Made by a program: the position numbers and the translations under genes
The notes under the pieces: generated by a model
Database searches by the model: none
What the model was told of the DNA's origin: nothing
Seen by the model: the letters and a program-made list of their open reading frames with translations, nothing else
Assembly (NCBI GenBank): GCA_023265395.1
Contig: JAHFTX010000012.1
Coordinates: 1-64,000 of the forward strand
Reading direction: 5' to 3'
DNA from: Thermoplasmata archaeon
GTDB lineage: Archaea > Thermoplasmatota > DTKX01 > JAHFTX01
DNA: 64,000 nucleotides
Shown here: positions 9,448-19,415 of the stretch, piece after piece
How positions within the stretch are numbered: position 1 is the first letter of the stretch
Layout of the letters: each line of letters starts with the position of its first letter

Positions 9448-10218
9448 CTATGGTCCGGCGACGTGTTCGCCGTAGAGCCTACCGAATTCCTCCCGTTGGC
9501 ACAGGATTACCGTTTTCACGCCACCAGGTAACGATGTGATTCTGAGGCGTGCATTCGTTTCCACGATGAAGAGGACCGTGTCCTCAAGGGGGAACCGTTG
9601 GTCATCTTTCAATCTGAGTGTTCGCCAATTCCGAATCTTATCGAAGTACTTCGCGTGCGTGCCGGGCGTGAGTTCCTCTTCGATCAAGATGCAAACCTTG
9701 CCAGCCCGAATCCCGCTGAGGTCGACCTGCTTGACCTCGTGCTCCCTCCCCTCCTCACCTGCAAGCACGGCGTTGTTTCCCTTGATGGCGACATCGCGAC
9801 AATCCGGCGGAATGCTTTCAGTGGGGTGGTCGACGACGATGCGGTCGTAGAAAGGAGTTCCAACCTTCTTGTGGCTGCACAAGACCCTGAGGAACTGTTC
9901 ATATCGCCGGCCACGCTCGAGAACCCGCCGAAGTATTGGATCCACTGGTTCGGGTCTCGGGGGAAGAGGGACCTGCTCGGAGAGTCTAGAGAGGTATGCA
10001 TGCCATGGCCCGGTCTGCCCCAGGTCAACGGAAGCTAGTCTCGGTCGCGTTACCCAAATCAACTCTGGAAGTTCGGCCGAATTCCCATCTCGCACCAACG
10101 CGCGAGAGCTTTCTCTACTGAGGACCTCCCATACGTTGTAGTTGTTTTCGATGCAAGAGAGGTAGACGAAGCTGTCACTCAAGGAGGGGATCCTGGCGGC
10201 CCGGACATACGACCCCAT
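9448..10218 (-). CDS. hypothetical protein in a locally lower-GC segment
   Basis: 256-aa ORF, no recognised family; composition clearly more AT-rich than flanking genes. Confidence 0.6.
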   Translation of the reverse strand: MGSYVRAARIPSLSDSFVYLSCIENNYNVWEVLSRESSRALVRDGNSAELPELIWVTRPRLASVDLGQTGPWHAYLSRLSEQVPLPPRPEPVDPILRRVLERGRRYEQFLRVLCSHKKVGTPFYDRIVVDHPTESIPPDCRDVAIKGNNAVLAGEEGREHEVKQVDLSGIRAGKVCILIEEELTPGTHAKYFDKIRNWRTLRLKDDQRFPLEDTVLFIVETNARLRITSLPGGVKTVILCQREEFGRLYGEHVAGP

Positions 10219-10289
10219 TGTCCCCTCACCGCAATGTGCGCGCTTGTTCGAATGACGGTCCGACCCCCCTCAGACGCTGTGAGGTCAGG

Positions 10290-13200
10290 TCACTGTTGCA
10301 GTTTGCGAAGCACGGAGTCGATGACGTCATCCCCGCCCTGCGCCTCTTGTGCTGCCGGAGCAGTCGGCACCGGGGTCGGTGAGGACTCTGCGACGTACCA
10401 CCCGTCATCCGGCGGCGGGACCGCTTCAGCGGCTGGTGCAGTGACCGATGGAGGCTGCGGAGGGCTGCTCGGCGCAGTCGTCGGCCCAGCAGGCGGCACG
10501 GAGTTCGCCTGCCAGGGATCACTCGGGCCGGTAGGCTGGTAGGGCGCCGCAGATCCGAGCGATTGCACATTCTGCGGCTGCGACCATTGCGGGGCAGCAC
10601 CTGTGGGTGCTAGGCTCCCGACGGGGGCCATCCCCATGCCATCCGACCCGCCGAGCTGCGACATCCGGGGCGCGGGCTCGACCCCGGCCCGCTGAGCTGC
10701 GCGGCGCCTGCGCATCAGCACTGCCGCGATCACGCACAGTGCGACGATGGCGAGCAATGCCATCACACCGAGCGACCCACCGAAGCCGCCTCGGCCCTCT
10801 TGCTGCGGGGCAAAAGGGGTGGCGAGGAGCGGGGCGGTCACGCGCACCTTTGCGGTGCCGCTGGCGCTATTCCCAGCGGCGTCGAGAGCGGTGACCTTGA
10901 CGGCGAAGGTGCCTGGCTTGTGGAAGGTGTGCGACGACAGCGTGCGGGTGGTGGTCTCAGGGTCGCTGCCGTCATCGTAGTCGATGATGTAGGAGACGAT
11001 CTTCTGGTCGTCCTTGCTGCCGTCGAGGGAGATGCTGACCCGTCCTCCGACGCTGGTGCTGGTGGGTTGCGCGACGACTTTGACCTTGGGGGCCTCGGTG
11101 TCCAGCTGTACCGCTAGCTTGGTGTGTTCCCCTGAATTGCCCGCAGCATCGATGGCATAGAACGTGAGGGTGTGGGGCCCCTCGGGGACCTCGAGCGGGG
11201 TGCTGTAGGCCGCCTCCGGTTCCCTGTCCCAGATGTAGAGCAAGCTCGCCCCGACCTCGTCGGTCGAGAGGGTGATGGTGGTATCCTTGGTGAGCCATCC
11301 TCCTTCATTGGGCTCTGCGCTCAGCGTCGCGTTGGCGCCGGGCACGGTGCTGTCGAGGAGCACCTCGAGCTCGTGGCGGAGCTCGGTGTTGCCCGCCTCG
11401 TCGACAGCCCAGTAGCGCAACATCGAATCGCCCTGCGGGACCTCCGGCGGGACATCGACCGACGAGAGTGGCTCCTCTTCGCCCCACTGGTACCACACCA
11501 CGGCACTGGGGTCGTCGGGCAGCTCGAAGAGCACTTCTGGAGCATTGACGTACCAGCCGTTGCCTCCATCGGGGTCCTCGGGGGAGAGCTCGACGAGACA
11601 CGAGGGGACCAGCAGGTCGACGCGGACCTCGACCGACTCGACGGCCGATTCGTGTCCGACGACGTCCTTGCCGTAGAACTCCAGCGTCGCCCGGCCATGG
11701 CCCAAGACGATCGGTGCGGAGTAGGGCAGCCACAGGCCGCCGTCGGTGCGGTAGAACAGCTCGGCGGGCTGGGGCTCGTTGGTGGCTTCGAGGGTTATCG
11801 TGGGCTTGCTGACGTACCAGCCGTCGGCGCCATCGGGCAGGGGCGGCAGGAACGTGGCGTTGACCGCCGGGGCGTCGAGGTCGACCTTGACGGTCGCCTC
11901 CTGGGCCGATTCCTTGCGCTGCTGCGTGCTGCCGACCGACCAATAGGTCAGGGTGTGCACCCCCTCACCGAGCGTGAAGGGCCCTGCACCGGTCATCGCC
12001 TCGCTCCCATCGACGGTATGATAGGTCTCGTCGATGCGGGTGGGCTTGTCGAACGTGAAGGAATACGTCGGGGCGGTGGTGTACCACTCCCCGACCTCGC
12101 CCTCGCTGGGATCGAGCACCAGCGTCGTCACCGGGGCAGCACTGTCGACCTTGAGGTCGACGGACTGCTCGACCTCGATGTTGCCCGCGAAATCGACCGC
12201 GTGGAAGTAGATAGTGTGCTCGCCTTGGGGGACCGCCACCGAGGCCGGTCCGACATAGGGGGCGTCGATGCCGTCGTCCCAGCGGAAGGAGATCGTCGCC
12301 GTCGGGTCGACCGTCTCGAGGGTGACCGTTGGCGAGACGGTGTACCAGAGCCCATCGTCCGGTGCCGCCGGCGAGAGGCTGATGGTCGAAACCGGGGGGG
12401 TGAGGTCGATGATCGACGCGGAGAGGGTGTAGGAGATGTCCGACAGCGAGCCCAGCGCCAGGTAGACGGTGGTCGGGCCGCCGACCCCGCCGAAGTCGGG
12501 GACCTCGAAGAAGGGTTCGGTCATCTCGGTGCGTACCGGGTCGTCACTGCCGGTGATGGTGAGCACTTGGCCGATGAAGAGCCCACCGGTGTCGACGCTG
12601 ACCCGCAGTGTGTCACCGGTGCCGCCGACGTACTTGTAGTACCGCGCGCCGTAGTCCTCGACGTTGGTATTGGCGTCGTAGGGGTAGCTCGCCACCTGGC
12701 TGACCGAGGGGGTGATGTCGAAGGTGTCGTATCCCCACAGGCCGTCGCCGATGGAGGTATCATCGAGGAGCGTCGCCAGGACCCAGTCCTTGTAGATGCC
12801 CGTCGAGTCGATGGGATACCCGTTGGTCGACAGCTGCGAGGAGATCGAGCCGAGCCCGTTGCTCTGGCGCTGGACCAGCGGCTCGATGTAGCCTTGGCCT
12901 CCGTAGTGCTCCTTGAGGTACTGCATGAAGGTGAAGGAGCCGCCATAGTCGTGCCCGGCGTTGTTGAAGGTGGTCAGGGAGCGCCAGGTGTTCACCTGGT
13001 AATCCTGGACGTGGCCAGCCAGCCCGATCGAGTCCTGGAAGGGCATGTTGAGCAGGATCGCCATGTCGCTCATGCCCTCGTTCATCCACAGGTCCTCGTC
13101 GCAGTCGTAGTCGCACTGGATCAGGTGGTAGAACTCGTGGGCGGCGATCTCATCGCCCCAGATCCCCAAGTCGGCTGTGTCGATGGTGATGCGGGTCGGG

Positions 13201-13709
13201 ACGGCAGGCGAGAAGAAGCCACCGACCCCACCGACGCCGTCGACGTTGGCGACACGGTAGTTGATCGGGTCGTACGTCGAGCCGAAGAAGCCCGTGTTCG
13301 TGGGGTAGATCTGGTTGTCGAAGGCGTCCATGCTGTCTTGGCGCAGCTGGGCGCTCGGGACGGGATTGGCCTGGTCGTCGTTGAAGACGAGGTGTGCGCC
13401 GTTGTAGGTGGCGCGCGAGCTGGGGCCGACGACCCGCGCAGGCCCGTCGTCACGGATGTGGTACTGATGGGTCAGGGCCGCCATCGCCGCGGTCCCGCTG
13501 AGCCAGTGGTCGCTCCCATAGGAGGGCTCGGCCTGCAGCATGGCGACCATCTTGGCGATGGCCTCGGTCTCGGTGATGGTCGGCAGCGTAGCGGCATCGA
13601 CCGTCGCTGCGGACCCTCCGTCGGGGCTGGGCACAGCCAGCACCGACAGGGGGGTCAGCAGCAACGGCACGAGCGAGAGTAGGATGAGCACAGGTCGGCG
13701 GATGGACAT
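10290..13709 (-). CDS. membrane-anchored surface metallopeptidase (HExxH) with Ig-like repeats, PKD domain, C-terminal TM and Pro-rich cytoplasmic tail
   Basis: Signal peptide; AAHEFYHLIQ with downstream MNEGMSD; repeats ending AVDxAGN; PKD-like segment; TM followed by MRRRR. Confidence 0.85.
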   Translation of the reverse strand: MSIRRPVLILLSLVPLLLTPLSVLAVPSPDGGSAATVDAATLPTITETEAIAKMVAMLQAEPSYGSDHWLSGTAAMAALTHQYHIRDDGPARVVGPSSRATYNGAHLVFNDDQANPVPSAQLRQDSMDAFDNQIYPTNTGFFGSTYDPINYRVANVDGVGGVGGFFSPAVPTRITIDTADLGIWGDEIAAHEFYHLIQCDYDCDEDLWMNEGMSDMAILLNMPFQDSIGLAGHVQDYQVNTWRSLTTFNNAGHDYGGSFTFMQYLKEHYGGQGYIEPLVQRQSNGLGSISSQLSTNGYPIDSTGIYKDWVLATLLDDTSIGDGLWGYDTFDITPSVSQVASYPYDANTNVEDYGARYYKYVGGTGDTLRVSVDTGGLFIGQVLTITGSDDPVRTEMTEPFFEVPDFGGVGGPTTVYLALGSLSDISYTLSASIIDLTPPVSTISLSPAAPDDGLWYTVSPTVTLETVDPTATISFRWDDGIDAPYVGPASVAVPQGEHTIYFHAVDFAGNIEVEQSVDLKVDSAAPVTTLVLDPSEGEVGEWYTTAPTYSFTFDKPTRIDETYHTVDGSEAMTGAGPFTLGEGVHTLTYWSVGSTQQRKESAQEATVKVDLDAPAVNATFLPPLPDGADGWYVSKPTITLEATNEPQPAELFYRTDGGLWLPYSAPIVLGHGRATLEFYGKDVVGHESAVESVEVRVDLLVPSCLVELSPEDPDGGNGWYVNAPEVLFELPDDPSAVVWYQWGEEEPLSSVDVPPEVPQGDSMLRYWAVDEAGNTELRHELEVLLDSTVPGANATLSAEPNEGGWLTKDTTITLSTDEVGASLLYIWDREPEAAYSTPLEVPEGPHTLTFYAIDAAGNSGEHTKLAVQLDTEAPKVKVVAQPTSTSVGGRVSISLDGSKDDQKIVSYIIDYDDGSDPETTTRTLSSHTFHKPGTFAVKVTALDAAGNSASGTAKVRVTAPLLATPFAPQQEGRGGFGGSLGVMALLAIVALCVIAAVLMRRRRAAQRAGVEPAPRMSQLGGSDGMGMAPVGSLAPTGAAPQWSQPQNVQSLGSAAPYQPTGPSDPWQANSVPPAGPTTAPSSPPQPPSVTAPAAEAVPPPDDGWYVAESSPTPVPTAPAAQEAQGGDDVIDSVLRKLQQ

Positions 13710-13966
13710 ACGGCGGCCCCCGCCAGGGACGCCGCCCCGCAGGCGGGGCAGACGACCACTTGGCGCGCCTTCGAGGGCCCCTCCCCCTATTTACGGCCTC
13801 TGTAACATATGCCGAACGAGTCGCAGGGGCCCACCGCTCACCGGCGCAGCAGCAGTGTGGCAGGTCGTGCCTTGGGAGCCTCTGTCATGGGGTGGGGTTC
13901 CCCGCTGGATCGCCGGGCCGCCTGGGGCAGGAGGGTATTTCTCTCTCCCCGCCACCGACCCGCCCG

Positions 13967-16801
13967 ATGGGCGATCCCTCGGCCACCTCGGTGTTCTCCA
14001 GCCTCACACCTGCGCTCCAAGCTGCGCTAGCCCATTTGGGCATCAGCGACCCGACTGCACCGCAGGTGGCGGCGATCCCCAAGCTGCTCGCCGGTGACCA
14101 CGTCCTGGTGGTCGCACCCACGGGCATCGGCAAGACCGAGGCGGCGATGCTGCCGATACTCGAGCTCCTCCTGCGCACCCCGGCCAAGGTTGAGCCGGGG
14201 GTCCGCGCACTCTACATCACCCCCCTGCGGGCGCTCAACCGCGACCTGCTGCTGCGGCTCCAAGGATGGGCGGCGTCGGTGGGCGTCGATCTGCAGGTGC
14301 GCCACGGCGACACCTCGCAGTCGGAGCGACGCCGGCTGGCGCGCAAACCGCCCGACGTGCTGATAACGACCCCCGAGACGCTCCAGATCCTCCTGGTCAG
14401 CCCGCGACTGCGCGAGCAGCTCAAGAGCGTCGCCCATGTCGTCATCGACGAAATCCACGAGCTGGCCACCAGCGAGCGGGGCGCACAGCTGATGGTCGGC
14501 CTCGAGCGCCTCGAGGAATTACGCGGCGCCCCCTTCCAGCGCATCGGGCTGAGCGCGACCGTCGGGGACGTCGGCGCCATCGCCTCCTTCCTCGGCGGCG
14601 TCGACCGCCATGTCGAGGCGGTCGTCGTCTCTGTGCCCAAGGGGCAGGATGTCCTGGTGGTACGCCCCGTCGCTTCGCCGCGGTTCCTAGCCTCGGTTCA
14701 GGCCAAGTTGCAGCCAGTCCCGGAGGATGACCTCTGCGCGATCCTCGAAGCGATGCTCGCGGAGATCGCCGCCCATCGTTCGACTCTCGTCTTCGTGAAC
14801 ACCCGCGACGCTGCCGAGAGCCTGACGGTGCGTCTGCGGCGGTTGGGCGCAGAAGGGATCGGGGTCCACCACGGCTCGCTCTCGAAGGAAGGCCGCGTCG
14901 CCGCCGAGGAGGAGTTCAAGGCTGGCAGACTACGCGCGCTCGTGTGCACCTCCAGCCTCGAGCTGGGGATCGACATCGGCACCGTCGAGGCGACGGTGCA
15001 GTACAACTCCCCGCGCCAGGTCGCCCATCTCGTGCAGCGGATCGGTCGCAGCGGCCACCGCTTGGGGCTGACCTCCGTCGGCCGTGTGCTCGCGACCCAT
15101 CCGGACGAGCTGACGGAAGCCGCCGTCATCGCGCGCCGTGCGCTTGCGGGGGAGCTCGAACGCCCATTGATCCGCGCCTCGCCGCTGACGGTGCTGGCCA
15201 ACCAGCTGCAGGCGATGGCGTTGGAAGGCCCCTTTCCGCTGGAGGAGGCCTATGTCCTGCTGCGGCGCTCAGCGCCCTTTGCCGACCTCTCGTGGCAGAC
15301 CTTCGTCCGCACCCTGCGCCTTCTGGCGTCGCTGCGCGTGCTCTGGTTCGAGGAGCTCGAGGGCACCTTCGGCAAGAAGCAGCGGGGGATGTTCCATTTC
15401 TACGAGAACCTCTCGATGATTGCCGACCAACGGACCTACCGGGTCCGCGACATCACCACTCGCGGAGTGGTCGGGACCCTTGACGAGGACTTCGTGATCT
15501 CCTACCTTGCTCAGGGAGTCGCCTTCATCGTCGCGGGCTCGACCTGGCGCGTCGTGGAGCTGCAGGAGGAGGAGGTGCTGGCCTCCCCAGACAAGGAGGT
15601 CGGTGCCCTGCCCAGCTGGGTCGGTGAGCAGATCCCCGTCCCGCAGGAGGTGGCCCAAGAGGTCGGCGCCCTGCGCCGCAGCTTCGAGGCGGGGCAGGGC
15701 ATCGCCAGCCACTATCCCCTCGATCCCAAGGCGCGCGAAGCGATCGAGACCGTACTCGAACATCACCTGCAGAGCGCGCCGCTGGCCACGGACCAGCGTA
15801 TCACGATCGAGCCGGCGATGGGCGTGGGCGGATCCCGACTGATCATCCTGCAGGCGCCGCTGGGTTCAGCCGTCACCGCGACGCTGGGTCTGCTTGTGGC
15901 CTCGCTCTTGGAAGCACGCATCGGGGTGGCCGTGCATGTGCGCACCGATCCCTACCGCATCCAGCTGGAGGTGCCGCGGCGCGTCGAACCCTCCCAGGTG
16001 GCCGAGCTGCTGCGGCGCTTCGAACCGGCGACGCTGCCCGAGACGCTGCGGATCATCGCGCGGTCGAGCCCCAGCCTCAAGCGCGAGGTGCTCCATGCTG
16101 CACGCAAGATTGGCGCCCTCCACGCGGGGATCGATCCCCGCAGCGTCCGGATCGACCGTCTCCTGGAGCGTTTCGAGACGACCCCGCTGGGGGAGGAGGC
16201 CATCGAGCGCACCATCGAGCTGCGCATGGACGAGCACGCCACCCTCGAGGTGCTCGGCGCGATCGCCGAGGGGCGGTTGGAGATTGTCGTGCTCGACCGA
16301 CCGACGGTCCTGGGGGGGCTGGGGCTCTCCCGTGGGTTGGAGCTGATCGGGCCGGGCAAAGCCACCAGCCAGGTGCTCGCGGCGCTGCGCAAACGCCTCG
16401 AGGAACGGACCGTGCGCACGCTCTGCCTCCACTGTGGCAGCAGCCGCCGCAGTCGCATCGGCGCGATCGTCGCGCCGCTGCGCTGCACCAAGTGCAGCGC
16501 GGTGATGGTCGCATTGGCGACCCCCTTCCACGAGGAAGAATATCAGAAGGTGATCGCCGCCAAGGTGCGCGGCAGCACGTTGAGTGCACCGCAGAAGAAG
16601 TCCCTCGCGCAGATGCAGAAGGTGGCCAACCTCCTGCACACCTACGGGCGCGCAGCGGCGCTGGCGCTTGCAGCGCGCGGGGTCGGTCCCGAAGTCGCCG
16701 CGCGGATCTTGCGCAAGGAGCCGCAGAGCGAGGAGGACCTGCTGCGGGAGCTGCTCGAGGCTGAGGTGACCTTCGCTCGCACCAAGCAATACTGGGCCTA
16801 A
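13967..16801 (+). CDS. Lhr-like superfamily 2 DEAD/DEAH-box ATP-dependent helicase with C-terminal Zn finger
   Basis: PTGIGKTEAAMLP (Walker A), VIDEIHEL (motif II), SATVGD (motif III), QRIGRSGHRLG (motif VI), CxxC pair CLHCGSSRRS...CTKCSA. Confidence 0.92.
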   Translation: MGDPSATSVFSSLTPALQAALAHLGISDPTAPQVAAIPKLLAGDHVLVVAPTGIGKTEAAMLPILELLLRTPAKVEPGVRALYITPLRALNRDLLLRLQGWAASVGVDLQVRHGDTSQSERRRLARKPPDVLITTPETLQILLVSPRLREQLKSVAHVVIDEIHELATSERGAQLMVGLERLEELRGAPFQRIGLSATVGDVGAIASFLGGVDRHVEAVVVSVPKGQDVLVVRPVASPRFLASVQAKLQPVPEDDLCAILEAMLAEIAAHRSTLVFVNTRDAAESLTVRLRRLGAEGIGVHHGSLSKEGRVAAEEEFKAGRLRALVCTSSLELGIDIGTVEATVQYNSPRQVAHLVQRIGRSGHRLGLTSVGRVLATHPDELTEAAVIARRALAGELERPLIRASPLTVLANQLQAMALEGPFPLEEAYVLLRRSAPFADLSWQTFVRTLRLLASLRVLWFEELEGTFGKKQRGMFHFYENLSMIADQRTYRVRDITTRGVVGTLDEDFVISYLAQGVAFIVAGSTWRVVELQEEEVLASPDKEVGALPSWVGEQIPVPQEVAQEVGALRRSFEAGQGIASHYPLDPKAREAIETVLEHHLQSAPLATDQRITIEPAMGVGGSRLIILQAPLGSAVTATLGLLVASLLEARIGVAVHVRTDPYRIQLEVPRRVEPSQVAELLRRFEPATLPETLRIIARSSPSLKREVLHAARKIGALHAGIDPRSVRIDRLLERFETTPLGEEAIERTIELRMDEHATLEVLGAIAEGRLEIVVLDRPTVLGGLGLSRGLELIGPGKATSQVLAALRKRLEERTVRTLCLHCGSSRRSRIGAIVAPLRCTKCSAVMVALATPFHEEEYQKVIAAKVRGSTLSAPQKKSLAQMQKVANLLHTYGRAAALALAARGVGPEVAARILRKEPQSEEDLLRELLEAEVTFARTKQYWA

Positions 16802-17134
16802 GGCAGGCGGAGCAGCGACGCCTACTTGGGCAGAATCGGCGACGCCAAGGTCGGTACCATTGGGATGTCGACGGCGACGCGGTTCTGACTGAAGACGAAC
16901 TCGTCGAGACTCCTGTCGTTGAGATTGCGCTTGATCATGCGAATGCCCTCACCACTGCCACGACAGACCCACACCCCAACCTCCCGTCCTTCAGAGACGG
17001 CCCCTGAAGAACGGCAGGAGGAGCTCCCTCCGCCGGGCATGCCCTTTATCAAGGACCACGGTTATAGTCCTTATTCATACTTGTTTCATGGTATCTACCC
17101 CAGTTTCTAATAGTCCCCTCGCCTTGGGTGACCA

Positions 17135-17926
17135 ATGGCCACGAAAAGCCGCAGCGCGTCTGGCAGCCACCCCCCCCCGTCGCCGATAGGCGGGGGCCTG
17201 CAGGCTGCCATCGACCAAGTGCGGGGCGGCGGCCTGGTTCTCCTCTACGACGGTGACGACCGCGAGGGGGAGATCGACCTGGTCGCCCCCGCAGGCGTCG
17301 CGACCCCGCAGTTGGTGCGGCGGATGCGGACCGATGCCGGGGGGATGCTCTGTGTCACCATCCCACCCTCGGTCCACCTCGCCTGGGGGCTTCCCCTTGC
17401 CGAGGATCTGCTGGCATCGGCTGCGACGCAGCACCCACTGCTCAGGAACGTCATCGCCGGCAAGCCTGCCTACGACGCGCGCTCAGCGTTCAGCCTATTC
17501 GTCAATGCGCGGACGACCTTCACCGGCATCACCGATGCCGACCGCTCGACGACCATCCAAGCGCTAGCCTCGTTGGTCGAAGAGACGCTCGAGTCGCCAA
17601 GCCCCCGGATGGGTGAGCGCTTCGCGCAGACCTTCCGCGCACCCGGGCATGTCGCGCTCCTCAATTGCGCCATCGGCGGGCTAGCCGCACGTAGGGGCCA
17701 CACCGAGCTGACCGCGACGTTGCTCGAGCTCGGCGGCCTGCCAGGGTGCGGGATGATCTGCGAGATGCTCGGCGATGATGGCGCAGCGCTCGACAAGGCG
17801 GCGGGCTTCAAATACGCCGCGCGGCATGGGCTGCCATTCCTCGAGGGCGCGGAGGTTCTGAGCGCATGGCAGAACACGAGTCGCAAGCCCGAGCATCCCC
17901 TGACAGCCCCACCCCGATTCGGGTGA
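17135..17926 (+). CDS. ribB: 3,4-dihydroxy-2-butanone-4-phosphate synthase
   Basis: LLYDGDDREGEIDLV, DAGGMLCVTI, TTFTGITDADRSTTI, and GHTELTATLLELGGLPGCGMICEML. Confidence 0.93.
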   Translation: MATKSRSASGSHPPPSPIGGGLQAAIDQVRGGGLVLLYDGDDREGEIDLVAPAGVATPQLVRRMRTDAGGMLCVTIPPSVHLAWGLPLAEDLLASAATQHPLLRNVIAGKPAYDARSAFSLFVNARTTFTGITDADRSTTIQALASLVEETLESPSPRMGERFAQTFRAPGHVALLNCAIGGLAARRGHTELTATLLELGGLPGCGMICEMLGDDGAALDKAAGFKYAARHGLPFLEGAEVLSAWQNTSRKPEHPLTAPPRFG

Positions 17927-18429
17927 TGGCCACCGGTGTCTTCGATCTCCTCCATCTTGGTCATCTGCATTTCCTGAGGCAGGCGCGCGCACTGGGGAGT
18001 GAACTGGTCGTGGTCGTCGCTCGCGATGTCACTGCGGAGCGCTTCAAGCACCGCCCCATCGTCCCCGAGCGGTTGCGGGTGCAGATGGTCGGCGCCCTCA
18101 AGCCCGTCGACATCGCGGTGCTCGGCGACGAGCAGGATTACTACAAGGTGGTCGAGACGTTCCGTCCAGACCTCATCGCGCTCGGCTACGACCAACACTG
18201 GAACGAGGAGCGATTGGCGTCCGACCTGCAAGCGCGGGGACTGCATCCCAAGATCGTCCGCCTACCGGTGCTCCAACACGACCTGCATGCGACACGCAGG
18301 ATCATCGGTCGCATCCTCTCCCTCTATGACATCGATGGCGAACGGCGCGACCCGAGCGGCGCCGAACCCTCGGAGCACAGCGCCCAGTCGCTCGAAGAGC
18401 TCTTCGAGGGTCCGAAGGAGGTACGCTGA
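17926..18429 (+). CDS. ribL: FAD synthetase, archaeal RibL-like cytidylyltransferase
   Basis: MATGVFDLLHLGHLHFLRQAR nucleotidyltransferase motif; TGATG overlap with ribB; ORF could start at 17866. Confidence 0.85.
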   Translation: MATGVFDLLHLGHLHFLRQARALGSELVVVVARDVTAERFKHRPIVPERLRVQMVGALKPVDIAVLGDEQDYYKVVETFRPDLIALGYDQHWNEERLASDLQARGLHPKIVRLPVLQHDLHATRRIIGRILSLYDIDGERRDPSGAEPSEHSAQSLEELFEGPKEVR

Positions 18430-18899
18430 TGCGGCGCGTCGGTGTGGTGGACACCACCTTCGCCCGCGCCGACCTCGCCACGGCGGCGATCACCGCGCTC
18501 CAAGAACACGCCACCCACGTGCGGGTGGTGCGTCGCACAGTCCCGGGCATCAAGGACCTTCCCGTCGCGTGCAAGAAGCTGATCGAGGAAGAGGGCGCCG
18601 AGCTGGTGCTGGCGCTAGGGATGCCCGGTCCCAACCCCATCGACAAGCAGTGCGCCCATGAGGCGACCTTGGGGCTGCAGCAGGTGCAGCTGGCCACCAA
18701 CACCCACATCCTCGAGGTGTTCGTCCATGCCGACGAGGAATCCGACGAGCGCAAGCTGCGCGCGCTGGCACTGGGGCGCGCCCGCGAGCATGGAATCAAC
18801 GCCTACCGACTCCTGTTCCGCCCCGCCGAGCTGACCAAGCTCGCCGGCTCCGGCCAGCGGGAGGGCCACGCCGATGCGGGCCCCCTCGCGGGCGGCTGA
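18429..18899 (+). CDS. ribC: archaeal-type riboflavin synthase
   Basis: VGVVDTTFARADLA, VPGIKDLPVACKKL, GMPGPNPIDKQCAHEA; overlaps ribL by TGATG. Confidence 0.92.
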   Translation: MRRVGVVDTTFARADLATAAITALQEHATHVRVVRRTVPGIKDLPVACKKLIEEEGAELVLALGMPGPNPIDKQCAHEATLGLQQVQLATNTHILEVFVHADEESDERKLRALALGRAREHGINAYRLLFRPAELTKLAGSGQREGHADAGPLAGG

Positions 18900-18929
18900 C
18901 CTCGGGGCGGCAGGTAGGGAGGAACACAG

Positions 18930-19346
18930 ATGCGAATCGCGATCGTCGCTGCCGAGTTCAACTATGACATCACCGCCATGATGCTAGAGCAGGCCAAGGA
19001 CCACATCGGCTTCCTGGGTGCGCAGCTGGGTCCCGTGGCCATGGCCCCCGGCGTCTACGACATCCCGCTTCTGGCCGCCGAGCTGGCAAAGCGCAGCGAT
19101 GTCGACGCGGTCGTCGCGCTGGGCGCGGTCATCGAAGGCTGCACCGATCACGACGAACTCGTCATCAGCCACGCTGCACGCAAGCTCGCCGATCTTGCCG
19201 TCAGCAGTGGCAAGCCCGTCGGGCTCGGTCTGACCGGCCCCGGTCAGACTCGTCTCCAAGCCCAGGAGCGCATCGATCGTGGCAAGGCCGCCGTCGAGGC
19301 CGTCGTCAAGGTCCATCGGCAGCTCGCAGTTCTCCGCCAGACGTGA
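18930..19346 (+). CDS. ribH: 6,7-dimethyl-8-ribityllumazine synthase
   Basis: RIAIVAAEFNYDITAMM, PGVYDIPLLAAELAK, GAVIEGCTDHDELV. Confidence 0.93.
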   Translation: MRIAIVAAEFNYDITAMMLEQAKDHIGFLGAQLGPVAMAPGVYDIPLLAAELAKRSDVDAVVALGAVIEGCTDHDELVISHAARKLADLAVSSGKPVGLGLTGPGQTRLQAQERIDRGKAAVEAVVKVHRQLAVLRQT

Positions 19347-19378
19347 GAGGAGTTACGCGCGCGGCCGCGCGCCCCAAT

Positions 19379-19389
19379 GCTTTATAGCA
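19379..19389 (+). promoter_or_regulatory. TATA-like box upstream of tRNA-Gly
   Basis: gctttatagca about 30 nt 5' of the mature tRNA start. Confidence 0.5.
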
Positions 19390-19415
19390 GGCTGCAGCAT
19401 CGCAGCATTCCTCGT

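Noticed and set aside
11172-13682. 836-aa plus-strand ORF opposite the metallopeptidase
   Set aside because: Antisense shadow ORF; the minus strand has signal peptide, HEFYH and Ig-like repeats
10290-13709. Ig-like tandem repeats considered as DNA-level repeats or CRISPR-like array
   Set aside because: Similarity is at protein level only, with diverged nucleotide sequence; no regular short repeats with unique spacers anywhere in the window
16822-16938. 38-codon minus-strand ORF upstream of ribB
   Set aside because: No TATA-like box at the right distance and no family resemblance; kept only as part of the leader-region observation
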